Positions 18,161-28,309 of a DNA stretch of 64,000 nucleotides are shown here, one piece after another (the stretch's first letter is position 1; each line of letters begins with the position of its first letter). The notes beneath the pieces were generated by a model. That model was not told the origin of the DNA. It did no database searches and worked only from the letters and a program-made list of their open reading frames with translations. Both the position numbers and the translations under genes were made by a program. Source of the stretch: Pseudomonas sp. Teo4 (lineage in GTDB: Bacteria > Pseudomonadota > Gammaproteobacteria > Pseudomonadales > Pseudomonadaceae); contig NZ_JAXCIL010000002.1 in assembly GCF_034387475.1 (NCBI RefSeq), positions 1,302,001-1,366,000 of the forward strand, read 5' to 3'.

Positions 18161-21034
18161 ATGTCCCAGTCGCCATCCCTGCATCAACTGCAAGAGCTCA
18201 ACCCGTTTCTGCGTCGCCATCTGGGGCCCGATGCCTCGGAGCAGCAGGCCATGCTCACTACGTTGGGCGTTGCCAGCCGCAGCGAGCTGATCGAGCAGAC
18301 TGTCCCACCTGGTATCCGCCTGAACCGTCCTCTCGATCTTCCTCCAGCCCTGGATGAACAGGCCGCGCTGGCCAAGCTCGCTGGCTATGCCGAGCAGAAC
18401 CAGGTGTGGACCAGTCTGATCGGCATGGGTTACCACGGCACGGTCACACCAACGGTGATCCTGCGTAACGTGCTGGAAAACCCTGGGTGGTACACCGCCT
18501 ACACGCCCTACCAGCCGGAAATCGCCCAAGGGCGGCTGGAGGCATTGCTGAACTTCCAGCAGATGGTCATCGACCTGACCGGCCTGGCCCTGGCCAACGC
18601 TTCGTTGCTTGATGAAGCCACCGCTGCCGCTGAAGCCATGGCCTTGGCCAAGCGTGTGGCGCGCAGCAAGAGCAATGCCTTCTTCGCTGACGAGCACTGC
18701 CACCCACAGACCCTGTCAGTGCTGAAAACCCGTGCCGAAGGCTTTGGCTTCGAGCTGATCGTCGACTCTGTGGATAACCTTGCCAAGCACAAGGTGTTCG
18801 GCGCGTTGCTGCAGTACCCCGATACCCACGGCGAGGTGCGTGACCTGCGCCCGCTGGTCGATCAGCTTCACAGCCAGCAAGCTTTGGCCTGCGTGGCCGC
18901 AGACCTGCTGAGCCTGGTGGTGCTGGCGCCGCCGGGCGAGTGGGGCGCCGACGTGGTGCTTGGCTCGACCCAACGCTTTGGTGTGCCAATGGGCTACGGC
19001 GGCCCGCACGCGGCGTATTTCGCCTGCCGCGACGATTACAAGCGTGCCATGCCGGGGCGCATCATCGGTGTCTCCCGCGACGCCCGTGGCAACACCGCGC
19101 TGCGCATGGCGCTGCAGACTCGTGAGCAGCATATCCGCCGGGAAAAGGCCAACTCCAACATTTGTACCGCGCAGGTGCTGCTGGCCAACATCGCTGGCTT
19201 CTATGCTGTCTATCACGGGCCTGAGGGCCTGCTGCGCATTGCCCAGCGCGTGCACAGGCTGACCTTCATCCTGGCTGTCGGTCTCGAAGCCAAGGGCATC
19301 AAACGCGTCAACCAGCATTTCTTCGACACCCTGACCCTGGATGTCGGCGGTGCCCAAGCGGCGATCATCAACAGCGCCGAAGACGCTCGCATCAACCTGC
19401 GAATTCTCGGGCGAGGGCACCTGGGCGTGAGCCTGGACGAGACTTGCAACGAAGCAACGGTGCTGCGCTTGTTCGACATCTTGCTGGGCGTCGATCATGG
19501 CCTGGACATCGCAGAGCTCGACAAGCATGCCTTGCCGGAAGGCATTCCTGCTGCACTGGTGCGTCGCACGCCTTACCTCGCTCATCCGGTGTTCAACCTG
19601 CACCACAGCGAAACCGAGATGTTGCGCTACCTCAAGCAGCTGGAGAACAAAGACCTGGCACTGAACCAGTCGATGATCCCGCTCGGCTCATGCACCATGA
19701 AGCTCAACGCCACCAGCGAGATGATTCCCATCACCTGGCCGGGTTTCGCCAACATCCACCCCTTCGCACCGGCCGCCCAGACGACGGGCTACAAAGCGAT
19801 GATCGACGAGTTGGAGAGCTGGTTGTGCGCCATCACCGGCTTTGACGCCATCTGCATGCAGCCCAACTCGGGCGCCCAAGGCGAGTACGCCGGGCTCATG
19901 GCCATCACCCGTTATCACCGCAGCCGTCATCAGCCCCAGCGTACCTTGTGCCTGATACCGTCCTCCGCCCACGGCACCAACCCGGCGTCGGCACAGATGG
20001 CAGGCATGGAGGTGGTGATCGTCGAATGCGACGACGACGGCAACGTCGACCTCGACGACCTCAAGGCCAAGGCCAACGCTGCCGGGGATCGGTTGTCCTG
20101 CCTGATGGTTACCTACCCCTCGACCCACGGCGTGTACGAGGAAGGCATTCGCGAAATCTGCGAGGTGATCCACCAGCATGGCGGCCAGGTGTACATGGAC
20201 GGCGCCAACCTCAATGCCCAGGTTGGCCTGACCAGGCCGGCGGACATCGGCGCCGATGTGTCACACATGAACCTGCACAAGACTTTCTGCATTCCCCATG
20301 GCGGTGGTGGTCCGGGCATGGGACCTATCGGTATCCGCGCGCACCTCAAGCCGTTCGTCGCCAGCCACCCGGTGGTGCCGGTGCCGGGCCTGGACCCGAA
20401 CAACACGGCGGTCAGTGCAGCGCCGTGGGGCAGTGCCAGCATTTTGCCGATCAGCTGGATGTACATCGCCATGATGGGGCCGCAGCTGGCCGATGCCAGC
20501 GAGGTGGCCATCCTGTCGGCGAACTACCTGGCCTGCCAGTTGGGCGGTGCGTTCCCCGTGCTGTATCGCGGCCGCAATCAGCGGGTGGCGCATGAGTGCA
20601 TCCTCGACCTGCGCCCACTGAAGGCGCAGACCGGCATCACCGAGGAAGACGTGGCCAAGCGTCTGATGGACTACGGTTTCCATGCCCCGACCATGTCGTT
20701 CCCGGTGCCGGGGACGTTGATGGTGGAGCCGACCGAAAGTGAGTCGAAGGCAGAGCTGGACCGCTTCGTCGATGCCATGCTGGCAATTCGCGGCGAGATC
20801 AGCGAGGTACAGGAGGGTAACTGGCCGGCGGAGGACAACCCACTCAAGCACGCGCCGCATACACTGGCTGATGTGCTTGCGCCGTGGAATCGGCCGTACA
20901 GCCTGGAGCAAGGCATCGCCCCCAGTGCTCATGTGCGCCAGCATAAGTACTGGCCAGCGGTGAACCGGGTCGACAATGTGTATGGGGACAGGAACCTGTT
21001 CTGTGCGTGTGTGCCGGTGGAGGCATATCGCTGA
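18161..21034 (+). CDS. gcvP: Glycine dehydrogenase (decarboxylating), P protein
   Basis: A 957-aa PLP enzyme that decarboxylates glycine and passes the aminomethyl group to lipoyl-GcvH. It is a fused alpha-beta form of standard length. The PLP lysine is K707 in [19 protein letters not shown], and the N-terminal half has [28 protein letters not shown] sequence. With gcvT and gcvH it makes a full set except the shared L protein, which is not here. AGGAAGAGAGCGTCGTC precedes the ATG. Confidence 0.98.
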   Translation: MSQSPSLHQLQELNPFLRRHLGPDASEQQAMLTTLGVASRSELIEQTVPPGIRLNRPLDLPPALDEQAALAKLAGYAEQNQVWTSLIGMGYHGTVTPTVILRNVLENPGWYTAYTPYQPEIAQGRLEALLNFQQMVIDLTGLALANASLLDEATAAAEAMALAKRVARSKSNAFFADEHCHPQTLSVLKTRAEGFGFELIVDSVDNLAKHKVFGALLQYPDTHGEVRDLRPLVDQLHSQQALACVAADLLSLVVLAPPGEWGADVVLGSTQRFGVPMGYGGPHAAYFACRDDYKRAMPGRIIGVSRDARGNTALRMALQTREQHIRREKANSNICTAQVLLANIAGFYAVYHGPEGLLRIAQRVHRLTFILAVGLEAKGIKRVNQHFFDTLTLDVGGAQAAIINSAEDARINLRILGRGHLGVSLDETCNEATVLRLFDILLGVDHGLDIAELDKHALPEGIPAALVRRTPYLAHPVFNLHHSETEMLRYLKQLENKDLALNQSMIPLGSCTMKLNATSEMIPITWPGFANIHPFAPAAQTTGYKAMIDELESWLCAITGFDAICMQPNSGAQGEYAGLMAITRYHRSRHQPQRTLCLIPSSAHGTNPASAQMAGMEVVIVECDDDGNVDLDDLKAKANAAGDRLSCLMVTYPSTHGVYEEGIREICEVIHQHGGQVYMDGANLNAQVGLTRPADIGADVSHMNLHKTFCIPHGGGGPGMGPIGIRAHLKPFVASHPVVPVPGLDPNNTAVSAAPWGSASILPISWMYIAMMGPQLADASEVAILSANYLACQLGGAFPVLYRGRNQRVAHECILDLRPLKAQTGITEEDVAKRLMDYGFHAPTMSFPVPGTLMVEPTESESKAELDRFVDAMLAIRGEISEVQEGNWPAEDNPLKHAPHTLADVLAPWNRPYSLEQGIAPSAHVRQHKYWPAVNRVDNVYGDRNLFCACVPVEAYR

Positions 21035-21039
21035 GAGAT

Positions 21040-21058
21040 GGGGCTGCACCGCAGCCCC
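21040..21058. terminator. Hairpin between gcvP and the DUF2388 gene
   Basis: Perfect 8-bp stem GGGGCTGC-ACC-GCAGCCCC, 5 bp after the gcvP stop and just before the convergent DUF2388 stop. It has no clear T-tract on either side, so termination is only probable. Confidence 0.5.
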
Positions 21059-21064
21059 TGACGC

Positions 21065-21379
21065 TTACTGGGCTACGGCATTCTTCGCCAGAATGGCGTT
21101 GGCCAGTTCCATGTCGCTTGCTTCAATCCCTGGGTGCTCGGCGCGTACCTGGTGCAATGCTGCCTCCAGGAACGGTCCGCGAATGGCGCCTTCACTGGCT
21201 ACGAAGCTGCCGGCATCATCCTGTGCCGCCAATACCAGTTTGTGATCTCCGGATGTCAGATAGCTCGACGCGGTAGTTGCACCGGTCGTCATGAGATTGC
21301 GCAAGAGCTCATCGGCCATGGCGGAGCCCATCGGCAGCGACAGCAAGGCTGCAGCTGCGATGGCGGTTTTGAGACGCAT
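21065..21379 (-). CDS. DUF2388 (TIGR02448) family exported protein
   Basis: A 104-aa protein with a signal peptide (MRLKTAIAAAALLSLPMGSAMA). The mature part has the family pattern: TTGATTASSYLTSGDHKLVLAAQDDAGSF, then EGAIRGPFLEAAL and ASDMELANAILA. The family is common in Pseudomonas, often in several copies, and has no known function; it is probably periplasmic. The start at 21379 is chosen because GAGG lies about 9 bases before it and the signal peptide starts there. Confidence 0.85.
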   Translation of the reverse strand: MRLKTAIAAAALLSLPMGSAMADELLRNLMTTGATTASSYLTSGDHKLVLAAQDDAGSFVASEGAIRGPFLEAALHQVRAEHPGIEASDMELANAILAKNAVAQ

Positions 21380-21467
21380 GATGAAACACCTCAAAGGGTG
21401 GGGTTGAAGGTGCCCGGTTTGATCCTGTCTGGCTGACGCAAGTTCCTTGAATACAAGGTTTTTTTGC

Positions 21468-23153
21468 TCAGTTGCAGACCCGTAGGACCTCCTCGTGGCT
21501 GGTCAGCCCCAGCGCGACTTTTGCCTCCCCACAATGGCGCAGATCCAGCAGCCCTTGCTCCCTGGCCTGCTCACGTAATGCCGCAAGGTCGGTGCCAGGG
21601 CCTATTCGGGCGAGCAGTTTGTCGCTGGGAGTCAACAGCTCGAACAGACCGGTCCGGCCCTGGAAGCCCGTACCTCGGCAGTTGCGGCACGGTTGGGCGC
21701 CGGCCATCGGATTGCCGCCATGGCACTCACCACACAGGGTGCGCACCAGGCGTTGGGCCATGACGCCGATGAGGGTCGCCTTTATCAGGTAATCGGCGAC
21801 CCCCAGCTCCTGCAGACGGGTGATGGCGCTGCAAGCGTCGTTGGTGTGCAAGGTCGAAAGCACCAGGTGCCCAGTCAGGGCTGCCTGAACCGCCACCAGC
21901 GCCGTTTCGCGGTCGCGAATTTCACCGATCATGATGATGTCTGGGTCCTGGCGCAGCAGGGCGCGTGCACCATTGGCAAAGCTCAGGTCCAGGCTTGGCT
22001 GGACCTGCAGCTGGTTGAATGCTGGCTCCAAGCGCTCAACCGGGTCTTCGATGGTGCACAGGTTGACCTCGGGCGTAGCCAGCAGCTTGAGGCTGGCGTA
22101 CAGCGTGCTGGTCTTGCCTGAGCCGGTTGGCCCGGTGACCAGAATGATGCCCTGACGCTGACGCAACAGCGCCTGCCACTGCGCCAGCTGTTCGCCCTCA
22201 AGGCCAAGGCTGGCGAAGCTCTCATGCAATTGCTGCGGGTCGAACAGGCGCAGCACCAGCTTTTCGCCGAATGGGGTAGGCAGGGACGAAAGGCGCAGTT
22301 CCACTTCTTCACCGCCGGGCAGGCGGCTCTTGAGACGGCCATCCTGAGGTCGGCGTTTCTCCGCTACATCCATGCGGCCCAGGTGCTTGAGGCGGCTGAT
22401 GACCGCCAGGGTCACGCTGGCGGGAAAGGCATAGACCGTGTGCAACAAGCCGTCGATGCGGTATCGCAGTCGGCCTTTGTCGCGGCGAGGCTCCAGATGA
22501 ATATCACTGGCCCGTTGTTCAACGGCGTACTGCAGCAGCCAGTCGACGATGTGCACGATGTGAGCATCGTCGGCAGTCGACTCGGACTGGCGCTTGCCCA
22601 GTTCCAGCAATTGCTCCAGCTCGCCCAGGCTGGTCGACTGTTGGTATTGCGCGCCCTTGACCGAGTGGGCCAGGCGGAAGAATGACTGGCCCAGCTGGCG
22701 TATCTGCAGCGGGCTGGCCAGCACCCGACGGATTGGCTTGCCCAAGCTGCGGGCCAGGTCGGCCTGCCAGTCATCCTGATAGGGCTGGGCGCTGGCGACG
22801 GTGACGCTCGAAGGGTCGGCGGCAACGATGAGGATGCCGTGACGCTGGGCGAAGGCCGGGGATATCAGGCCCGCGACCTGGGGCATGTCGAGTTGCATCG
22901 GGTCGATGCGCAGATAGGGTTGGCCGACCTTGCCGGCCAGCCATTGGCAGAGGCGGTCCAGGTCCAATCGTTGACCGGGCTGTCGGTGGTCTTCCAGGCC
23001 GCAGTCAGCAATCTGCTCCAGCGGGTGGCTGGCGGGGTGAGTGGTGGCGTGCTTCAGCACGTGCAGGGTGTCGTTGGCGTGCAGGTGTTGGTCGGCGAGC
23101 AGGGCTTCGAGCACGCGCTTGAGGTCGAGTGCCGGGTTTTCTGGGGTATGCAT
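21468..23153 (-). CDS. GspE/PilB-family secretion ATPase, orphan
   Basis: A 561-aa type II secretion/type IV pilus ATPase. It has an N-terminal MshEN-like domain, then the conserved ASDIHLEPRRDKGRLRYRIDG block (about residues 214-234), Walker A GPTGSGKTS (about 340), the Asp box TIEDPVE, Walker B DPDIIMIGEIRDRETA, the His box STLHTND, and a zinc-ribbon-like CGECHGG...CRNC near the C-terminus. All motor motifs are intact. No pilin, inner-membrane platform or secretin gene is nearby, so it either serves machinery encoded elsewhere or is a spare paralogue. Confidence 0.93.
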   Translation of the reverse strand: MHTPENPALDLKRVLEALLADQHLHANDTLHVLKHATTHPASHPLEQIADCGLEDHRQPGQRLDLDRLCQWLAGKVGQPYLRIDPMQLDMPQVAGLISPAFAQRHGILIVAADPSSVTVASAQPYQDDWQADLARSLGKPIRRVLASPLQIRQLGQSFFRLAHSVKGAQYQQSTSLGELEQLLELGKRQSESTADDAHIVHIVDWLLQYAVEQRASDIHLEPRRDKGRLRYRIDGLLHTVYAFPASVTLAVISRLKHLGRMDVAEKRRPQDGRLKSRLPGGEEVELRLSSLPTPFGEKLVLRLFDPQQLHESFASLGLEGEQLAQWQALLRQRQGIILVTGPTGSGKTSTLYASLKLLATPEVNLCTIEDPVERLEPAFNQLQVQPSLDLSFANGARALLRQDPDIIMIGEIRDRETALVAVQAALTGHLVLSTLHTNDACSAITRLQELGVADYLIKATLIGVMAQRLVRTLCGECHGGNPMAGAQPCRNCRGTGFQGRTGLFELLTPSDKLLARIGPGTDLAALREQAREQGLLDLRHCGEAKVALGLTSHEEVLRVCN

Positions 23154-23247
23154 GGTGGCGTCCGTGCCTGATGAGGGGTCTTGCTCAGGCTAGACGGGCG
23201 CTGAAGGGTTGCCGGGGATGAAGGGTTTCTGGATCTTGCAGTGCGCG

Positions 23248-23553
23248 TTACACCACTGCCAGCTCCACCCGCTGCTGGTTGGCCAGGCTCACTTCACCCA
23301 CACACACCAGGTTACGCAGTTTCTGCGCGATCACCTCGGCCCGGTGCCAGCTCAGCCCGCCAATGCCAACCTCGATGTTCAGCCAGTCATCCTGTTGGCT
23401 GACCTGCACGCTATGTGGGGTAAGGAACTGCAGGGCAAACAGGTTGAGCACGCGGCACAGGCTGTCGGGTTCGGCTTCGGCCTGCAGGCGATAGTTGACG
23501 GTGCTGTGGGCGTTGTTGGCGGCCCAGGCGTCGGTACGGGGCTGTGCGTTCAT
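23248..23553 (-). CDS. Small ACT-like domain protein divergent from the Lrp gene
   Basis: A 101-aa protein, MNAQPRTDAWAANN..., whose body (NYRLQAEAEPDSLCRVLNLFALQF...VSLANQQRVELAVV) has the beta-alpha-beta pattern of a stand-alone ACT domain, like the small regulatory subunits of amino acid enzymes. No catalytic part is present. It is divergently transcribed from the Lrp/AsnC regulator with 125 bp between starts, so the two may share control. The start at 23553 is preceded by a GGAGACCAG ribosome site. Function is unknown. Confidence 0.75.
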   Translation of the reverse strand: MNAQPRTDAWAANNAHSTVNYRLQAEAEPDSLCRVLNLFALQFLTPHSVQVSQQDDWLNIEVGIGGLSWHRAEVIAQKLRNLVCVGEVSLANQQRVELAVV

Positions 23554-23678
23554 GCTGGTCTCCGCAAAAGTGGGAAAATTCTTGCACGTTTGCAGGGGCA
23601 TTTTTTCGCTATGATTTGATCAATTCGCTGTGTCGGCGAATTGTTCTATTCGATAACCGTTGCTTAGGAGAATGATCA

Positions 23679-24149
23679 ATGCAAAGCGAGCTGGACGCTT
23701 ACGACCGCCGTATTCTCGAACTGCTGCAGGAGGATGCTTCGCTGTCCAGCGCACAGATCGCCGAGCGAGTTGGCCTTTCGCAATCGCCGTGCTGGCGCCG
23801 CATTCAGCGCTTGAAGGAGGAGGGGGTGATCCGTGGCCAGGTGACCTTGCTCGATCGCAAGAAGGTCGGGCTGAACACGCAGATCTTCGCCGAGGTGAAG
23901 CTCAATGCCCACGGCCGCTCCAATTTTGCCGAGTTCACCGAGGCAATTCGCGGTTTTCCGGAAGTGCTGGAGTGTTATGTGTTGATGGGAGCAGTCGATT
24001 TTCTGCTGCGCATCGTCACATCGGACATCGAAGCCTACGAGCGGTTCTTCTTCGAAAAGCTGTCGAACGTGCCGGGAATTCAGGAGGTCAACTCGATCGT
24101 GGCCTTGTCCGAAATCAAGTCCACGACCAGCCTGCCGCTGGCGCGGTGA
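23679..24149 (+). CDS. Lrp/AsnC family transcriptional regulator
   Basis: A 156-aa regulator with an N-terminal helix-turn-helix (LDAYDRRILELLQEDASLSS...AERVGLSQSPCWRRIQRL) and a C-terminal RAM/ACT ligand domain (EVLECYVLMGAVDFLLRIV). It should bind an amino acid and form dimers or octamers on DNA. A strong TAGGAG lies before the ATG. The target is unknown; the divergent ACT-like gene is the obvious candidate. The intergenic region is AT-rich (TTTTTTCGCTATGATTTGAT), which fits Lrp-type binding. Confidence 0.95.
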   Translation: MQSELDAYDRRILELLQEDASLSSAQIAERVGLSQSPCWRRIQRLKEEGVIRGQVTLLDRKKVGLNTQIFAEVKLNAHGRSNFAEFTEAIRGFPEVLECYVLMGAVDFLLRIVTSDIEAYERFFFEKLSNVPGIQEVNSIVALSEIKSTTSLPLAR

Positions 24150-24151
24150 GA

Positions 24152-24238
24152 CCATCGCCGTGACAAGCCAGTTCCCACAGGTACCGCAATGATCCCAAGA
24201 GGGGCGCGGTCTTTGTGGGAGCCGGCTTGCCGGCGATG
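24152..24238. repeat. REP inverted pair (imperfect)
   Basis: Left arm CATCGCCGTGACAAGCCAGT (degenerate) and right arm TGGGAGCCGGCTTGCCGGCG, between the convergent lrp-like and CYTH genes. Confidence 0.8.
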
Positions 24239-24252
24239 AAGTCAACGCTGAC

Positions 24253-25620
24253 TCAAGCCTTGATCAGGTACTTCCAACCACGGCTCTGATCCACAGCCCG
24301 GGCCTGCTCGATGCGCGCTTCGAGCAGCTCGTCGGACAGCGGCTGTTCGGCCAGCTCATGCAGCTTCTTCAGGTCGCCGTACAGGCGGTCCATCTGCGGC
24401 GCTTCGAGCACCTGGCGTGCATGGTGCAACCAGGCCAGCAGCTGTTCGATACGCGGCAGCTGTTCGGCCAGGTCTTCCGGGCGCTGGGTGTAGAGCGGCA
24501 GCTTCAGGGCGCGGCCTTCCTCGCCCAGCAGATGGCCCAACCAGCTGGCCAGCTGTGCCTTGCCCTGGCGCTCGCCACGGCCTTTACGATCGAGGGTCCA
24601 GCTACGAGCCAGCAGCCAGCTCGAGGTTTCCAGAGAGAACTGGCCCCAACGGGTGTCTTCCAGCTCTTCGGCGAACTGCTCGGGCGCGGCGCGGCGGATG
24701 TCTTCGTCGTCGTTGCCAGCCTGGACCAGCGGGCGCCAGTCTTCCAGCAGTGCATCAAGGCTGGTGCGCAGGGCGCGGGTGGTCGGGCGTGGTGCCGCCT
24801 GGCCGAGGCTGCTGGTCAGGGCGCGCAGTTCGCTCAGGCACAGGACCCAGTCCTGCAGCAGGCGCCAGTGGCCGTTGTGGCGGTATTGCTCGGCCAGGCG
24901 CTGGCTGCTGCCCAGTAATTGCCAGGCGAGGGCGGCATAGGCGTCGTCCACCGCCATTTCGGCCTCAAGCTCGGTGTGGGGCAGGCCCAGCTCGTAGCTG
25001 TCGGGCTCCAGCAGGCGGTAGCCGCGTTCGGCCTTGCTGATGTCGCAGGGCATCAGCGGCAGGCTGGCGGCCAGTTCGCTGGCCAGTTCCAGCAGTGCTT
25101 CTGGGGCGCCTTCGCGCAGTTCCAGCTCCAGCTCGCAGATCTCTTCCTTGCGTTTACCGGCGATGACGAAGCCCTGGTCCAGTGCGGCCTCGATCACCAC
25201 TTTGCTCTTGCCGCGGCCCCAGGCGATTTCCGCGTATTCGCGGGTGAAGTCGGTGGTGAACAGCGGCTTGATGGTTTTCTTGTCCAGGTCGGCCAGTTGC
25301 TCGGGCCAGCAAGTGGCGTCGAGCTTCTTCAGGTCCAGCTTGACCTTGTCGAGCTGCCATTCGAACTCGTTACGCTCGGACAGGCCGGCAACGCTTTGGC
25401 CACGGCACTTGAGGGTCTGGATGATCACATCGCCGTCGCGGCGCAGGCGCAGGGCGACGCGGGCAGCCGAGAGGTCGCGCTCGGGGGTGTCGAAGTACTG
25501 ATTGAGCAGCTCGCGGGTCTGCCAGCCGGACTTGTTGCGCTTTTTCAGCAGGGGGTGCTCGCGCAGGGCGGCAAGGGTCTCGCGGCTGGCGCGGAGCTTG
25601 AGTTCGGTTTCTTTGTGCAT
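24253..25620 (-). CDS. CYTH domain protein with C-terminal helical (CHAD-like) region; probable inorganic triphosphatase
   Basis: A 455-aa protein. The N-terminal CYTH tunnel domain (about residues 1-200) opens with the ExExK signature in MHKETELKLRASRE (E4, E6, K8), and has ALRLRRDGDVIIQTLKCRG and AYEIA-type strands (YAEIAWGRGKSKVVIEAALDQG). The rest is helical and rich in charged residues, as in the CHAD domains often fused to CYTH. Such enzymes hydrolyse triphosphate. The frame stays open upstream to 26793 opposite argE, but that part is a shadow; the start at 25620 lies 118 bp from the divergent argE start. Confidence 0.9.
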   Translation of the reverse strand: MHKETELKLRASRETLAALREHPLLKKRNKSGWQTRELLNQYFDTPERDLSAARVALRLRRDGDVIIQTLKCRGQSVAGLSERNEFEWQLDKVKLDLKKLDATCWPEQLADLDKKTIKPLFTTDFTREYAEIAWGRGKSKVVIEAALDQGFVIAGKRKEEICELELELREGAPEALLELASELAASLPLMPCDISKAERGYRLLEPDSYELGLPHTELEAEMAVDDAYAALAWQLLGSSQRLAEQYRHNGHWRLLQDWVLCLSELRALTSSLGQAAPRPTTRALRTSLDALLEDWRPLVQAGNDDEDIRRAAPEQFAEELEDTRWGQFSLETSSWLLARSWTLDRKGRGERQGKAQLASWLGHLLGEEGRALKLPLYTQRPEDLAEQLPRIEQLLAWLHHARQVLEAPQMDRLYGDLKKLHELAEQPLSDELLEARIEQARAVDQSRGWKYLIKA

Positions 25621-25737
25621 CGCAGGCTCGAAGGGAGGGGCGTGGTTGACGTGCAGTCTACAGGAGTCGGCCAACAACGGTTTATTCGAGACGGCGGATG
25701 GTCCTATGATGGGCAACGATTTCCCAGGAGTACGTGC

Positions 25738-26880
25738 ATGCCGTTGCCGACGCTGAAAGACCAGTTCGCCGCCCTGATTGCCGCGCCTTCGGTCAGTTGC
25801 ACCCAGCCAGCGCTGGACCAGTCCAATCGCCAGGTCATCGACTTGCTGGCGGGCTGGTTGGGTGACCTGGGTTTCAAGTGCGACATTCAGCAAGTCAGCC
25901 CGGGCAAGTTCAACTTGCTGGCCAGCCGTGGCACTGGGCCTGGCGGCTTGGTGCTGGCGGGCCACAGCGACACGGTGCCCTATGACCCACAGCTGTGGGC
26001 CAGTGACCCGCTCAAGCTGACCGAAGTCGATGGCCGCTGGGTCGGGCTGGGCAGTTGCGACATGAAGGGCTTTTTCGCCCTGGTGATCGAGGCTGTGTTG
26101 CCGCTGCTGGAGCACGACTTCAAGCAGCCGTTGCTGATTCTCGCCACTTGTGACGAAGAAAGCTCGATGTCCGGCGCCCGTGCCCTGGCCGAGGCCGGCC
26201 AGCCCCTGGGACGGGCGGCGGTGATCGGTGAGCCTACGGGCCTGCGGCCGATTCGCATGCACAAGGGCATCCTCATGGACCGCATCGACATTCTCGGGCG
26301 CAGTGGCCACTCGTCCGACCCGAGCCTGGGGCGCAGCGCCATGGAGGCCATGTATGCCGTGATGGGCGAGTTGATGGGGTTGCGCCGGCAATGGCAGGAC
26401 ACCTACCGCAACCCGCAGTTCACCGTGCCTACGCCCACCATGAACTTCGGCTGTATCCACGGGGGCGACAACCCCAACCGAATCTGCGGCCAGTGCGCCC
26501 TGGAGTTCGACCTGCGGCCACTGCCAGGCATGGATGTCGAGCAGCTGCGCGAGGCGATTCGGCAGAAGCTCAAGCCGGTCGCAGAGCGACTGGACGTGCG
26601 TATCGACTACAAGCCGCTGTTCCCGGAAGTGCCGCCGTTCGAGCAGGCCGCCGATGCCGAACTGGTGCAGGTGGCCGAACGTCTGACCGGGCATCGCGCC
26701 GAAGCGGTGGCGTTTGGCACCGAAGCGCCTTATCTTCAGCAGCTGGGTTGCCAGACCATCGTGCTGGGCCCTGGCGACATCGCCTGCGCTCACCAGCCTG
26801 GCGAATACCTTGAAATGTCACGAATCGAGCCTACCGTGCGTCTATTGCGTGACCTGATCCGGCACTATTGCCTCAATTAA
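25738..26880 (+). CDS. argE: Acetylornithine deacetylase ArgE
   Basis: A 380-aa M20 metallopeptidase that converts N-acetylornithine to ornithine and acetate in arginine synthesis. The dimetal ligands are visible: His/Asp in GHSDTVPYD, Asp in GLGSCDMKGF, Glu-Glu in TCDEESSMSG, and His in CAHQPGEYLE near the end. The start at 25738 follows CCCAGGAG. argA follows 125 bp later on the same strand, so the pair may be co-transcribed for arginine synthesis. Confidence 0.96.
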   Translation: MPLPTLKDQFAALIAAPSVSCTQPALDQSNRQVIDLLAGWLGDLGFKCDIQQVSPGKFNLLASRGTGPGGLVLAGHSDTVPYDPQLWASDPLKLTEVDGRWVGLGSCDMKGFFALVIEAVLPLLEHDFKQPLLILATCDEESSMSGARALAEAGQPLGRAAVIGEPTGLRPIRMHKGILMDRIDILGRSGHSSDPSLGRSAMEAMYAVMGELMGLRRQWQDTYRNPQFTVPTPTMNFGCIHGGDNPNRICGQCALEFDLRPLPGMDVEQLREAIRQKLKPVAERLDVRIDYKPLFPEVPPFEQAADAELVQVAERLTGHRAEAVAFGTEAPYLQQLGCQTIVLGPGDIACAHQPGEYLEMSRIEPTVRLLRDLIRHYCLN

Positions 26881-27005
26881 ACGTCAATCGAGCTGATTCG
26901 TTCTTGCCTAGAGGAGACCGCGCGTGACCGCAAGCCTGTTCCGACGATGATCCTGAACGCCGTGTGATCCACCGTTCTCCGTCCACTTTATCCACAGGCC
27001 CTGTC

Positions 27006-28304
27006 ATGCCCGATTACGTCAACTGGCTACGCCATGCCTCCCCGTACATCAATGCCCATCGCGATTGCACCTTCGTGGTCATGCTTCCCGGCGATGGGGT
27101 GGAACACCCGAATTTCGGCAACATCGTCCATGACCTGGTGCTGCTGCACAGCCTTGGCGTGCGGCTGGTGCTGGTGCATGGCTCGCGCCCGCAAATCGAA
27201 AGCCGCCTGGCGGCACGCGGGCTGAGCCCGCACTATCACCGTGGTCTGCGCATTACTGACGCGGCCACCCTGGATTGCGTGATCGACGCGGTCGGCGCCT
27301 TGCGCCTGGCCATCGAGGCGCGGCTGTCGATGGATATCGCAGCCTCTCCGATGCAGGGCTCGCGCCTGCGGGTGGCCTGCGGCAACCTGGTCACCGCGCG
27401 GCCGATTGGCGTGCTCGAAGGTGTTGATTTCCACCACACCGGCGAAGTCCGTCGGATCGACCGCAAGGGCATCAGCCGTTTGCTCGACGAGCGTTCCATC
27501 GTGCTGTTGTCGCCGCTGGGGTATTCGCCCACTGGCGAAATCTTCAACCTGGCCTGCGAAGACGTCGCTACCCGTGCCGCCATCGAGCTGGGTGCCGACA
27601 AGCTGCTGCTGTTCGGTGCCGAGCCAGGCTTGCTGGATGAACACGGCAAACTGGTGCGCGAGCTTCGTCCGCAGCAGGTGGCGCCGCACCTGGCGCGCCT
27701 GGGCAGCGACTATCAGGGCGAGCTGCTGGATGCTGCTGCCGAGGCGTGCAAGGGCGGTGTGGCGCGTAGCCATATCGTCAGTTATGCCGAGGACGGTGCA
27801 CTGCTCACCGAGCTGTTCACTCGCGGGGGCGGCGGTACGCTGGTCTCTCAAGAGCAGTTCGAGGTGGTGCGTGAAGCCACCATCGACGATGTCGGCGGCC
27901 TGTTGGAGCTGATCAGCCCGCTGGAAGAGCAGGGCATTCTGGTGCGTCGTTCGCGTGAGGTGCTGGAGCGGGAGATCGAGCAGTTCAGCGTGGTCGAGCG
28001 TGAAGGCATGATCATCGCCTGTGCGGCGTTGTATCCGATTGCCGATTCCGAGGCAGGCGAGCTGGCGTGTCTGGCGGTGAACCCGGAGTACCGCCATGGC
28101 GGGCGCGGGGACGAGTTGCTTGAGCGCATCGAGAGCCGGGCGCGGGCGTTGGGGTTGAATACCTTGTTCGTGCTTACCACGCGGACTGCGCACTGGTTCC
28201 GTGAGCGTGGCTTTGCGCCAAGTGGTGTGGAGCGGCTGCCGGCGGCGCGGGCATCGCTGTACAACTACCAGCGTAATTCGAAGATTTTCGAGAAGTCGCT
28301 GTAA
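27006..28304 (+). CDS. argA: Amino-acid N-acetyltransferase (N-acetylglutamate synthase) ArgA
   Basis: A 432-aa enzyme that makes N-acetylglutamate, the first step of arginine synthesis. The N-terminal amino-acid-kinase-like domain (LVLVHGSRPQIESRL, about residues 52-66) carries the arginine feedback site, and the C-terminal GNAT domain (CLAVNPEYRHGGRGDELL) holds the acetyl-CoA loop. The start MPDYVNWLRHASPYIN is the usual one. It sits 125 bp after argE. Confidence 0.97.
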   Translation: MPDYVNWLRHASPYINAHRDCTFVVMLPGDGVEHPNFGNIVHDLVLLHSLGVRLVLVHGSRPQIESRLAARGLSPHYHRGLRITDAATLDCVIDAVGALRLAIEARLSMDIAASPMQGSRLRVACGNLVTARPIGVLEGVDFHHTGEVRRIDRKGISRLLDERSIVLLSPLGYSPTGEIFNLACEDVATRAAIELGADKLLLFGAEPGLLDEHGKLVRELRPQQVAPHLARLGSDYQGELLDAAAEACKGGVARSHIVSYAEDGALLTELFTRGGGGTLVSQEQFEVVREATIDDVGGLLELISPLEEQGILVRRSREVLEREIEQFSVVEREGMIIACAALYPIADSEAGELACLAVNPEYRHGGRGDELLERIESRARALGLNTLFVLTTRTAHWFRERGFAPSGVERLPAARASLYNYQRNSKIFEKSL

Positions 28305-28309
28305 GCCCG

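Noticed and set aside
24919..25737. Upstream extension of the argE frame across the CYTH gene
   Set aside because: ArgE has its normal N-terminus and ribosome site at 25738; the extension is antisense to the CYTH coding region.
25621..26793. Upstream extension of the CYTH frame across argE
   Set aside because: The CYTH signature ETELKL begins right after the start at 25620; the rest is shadow.
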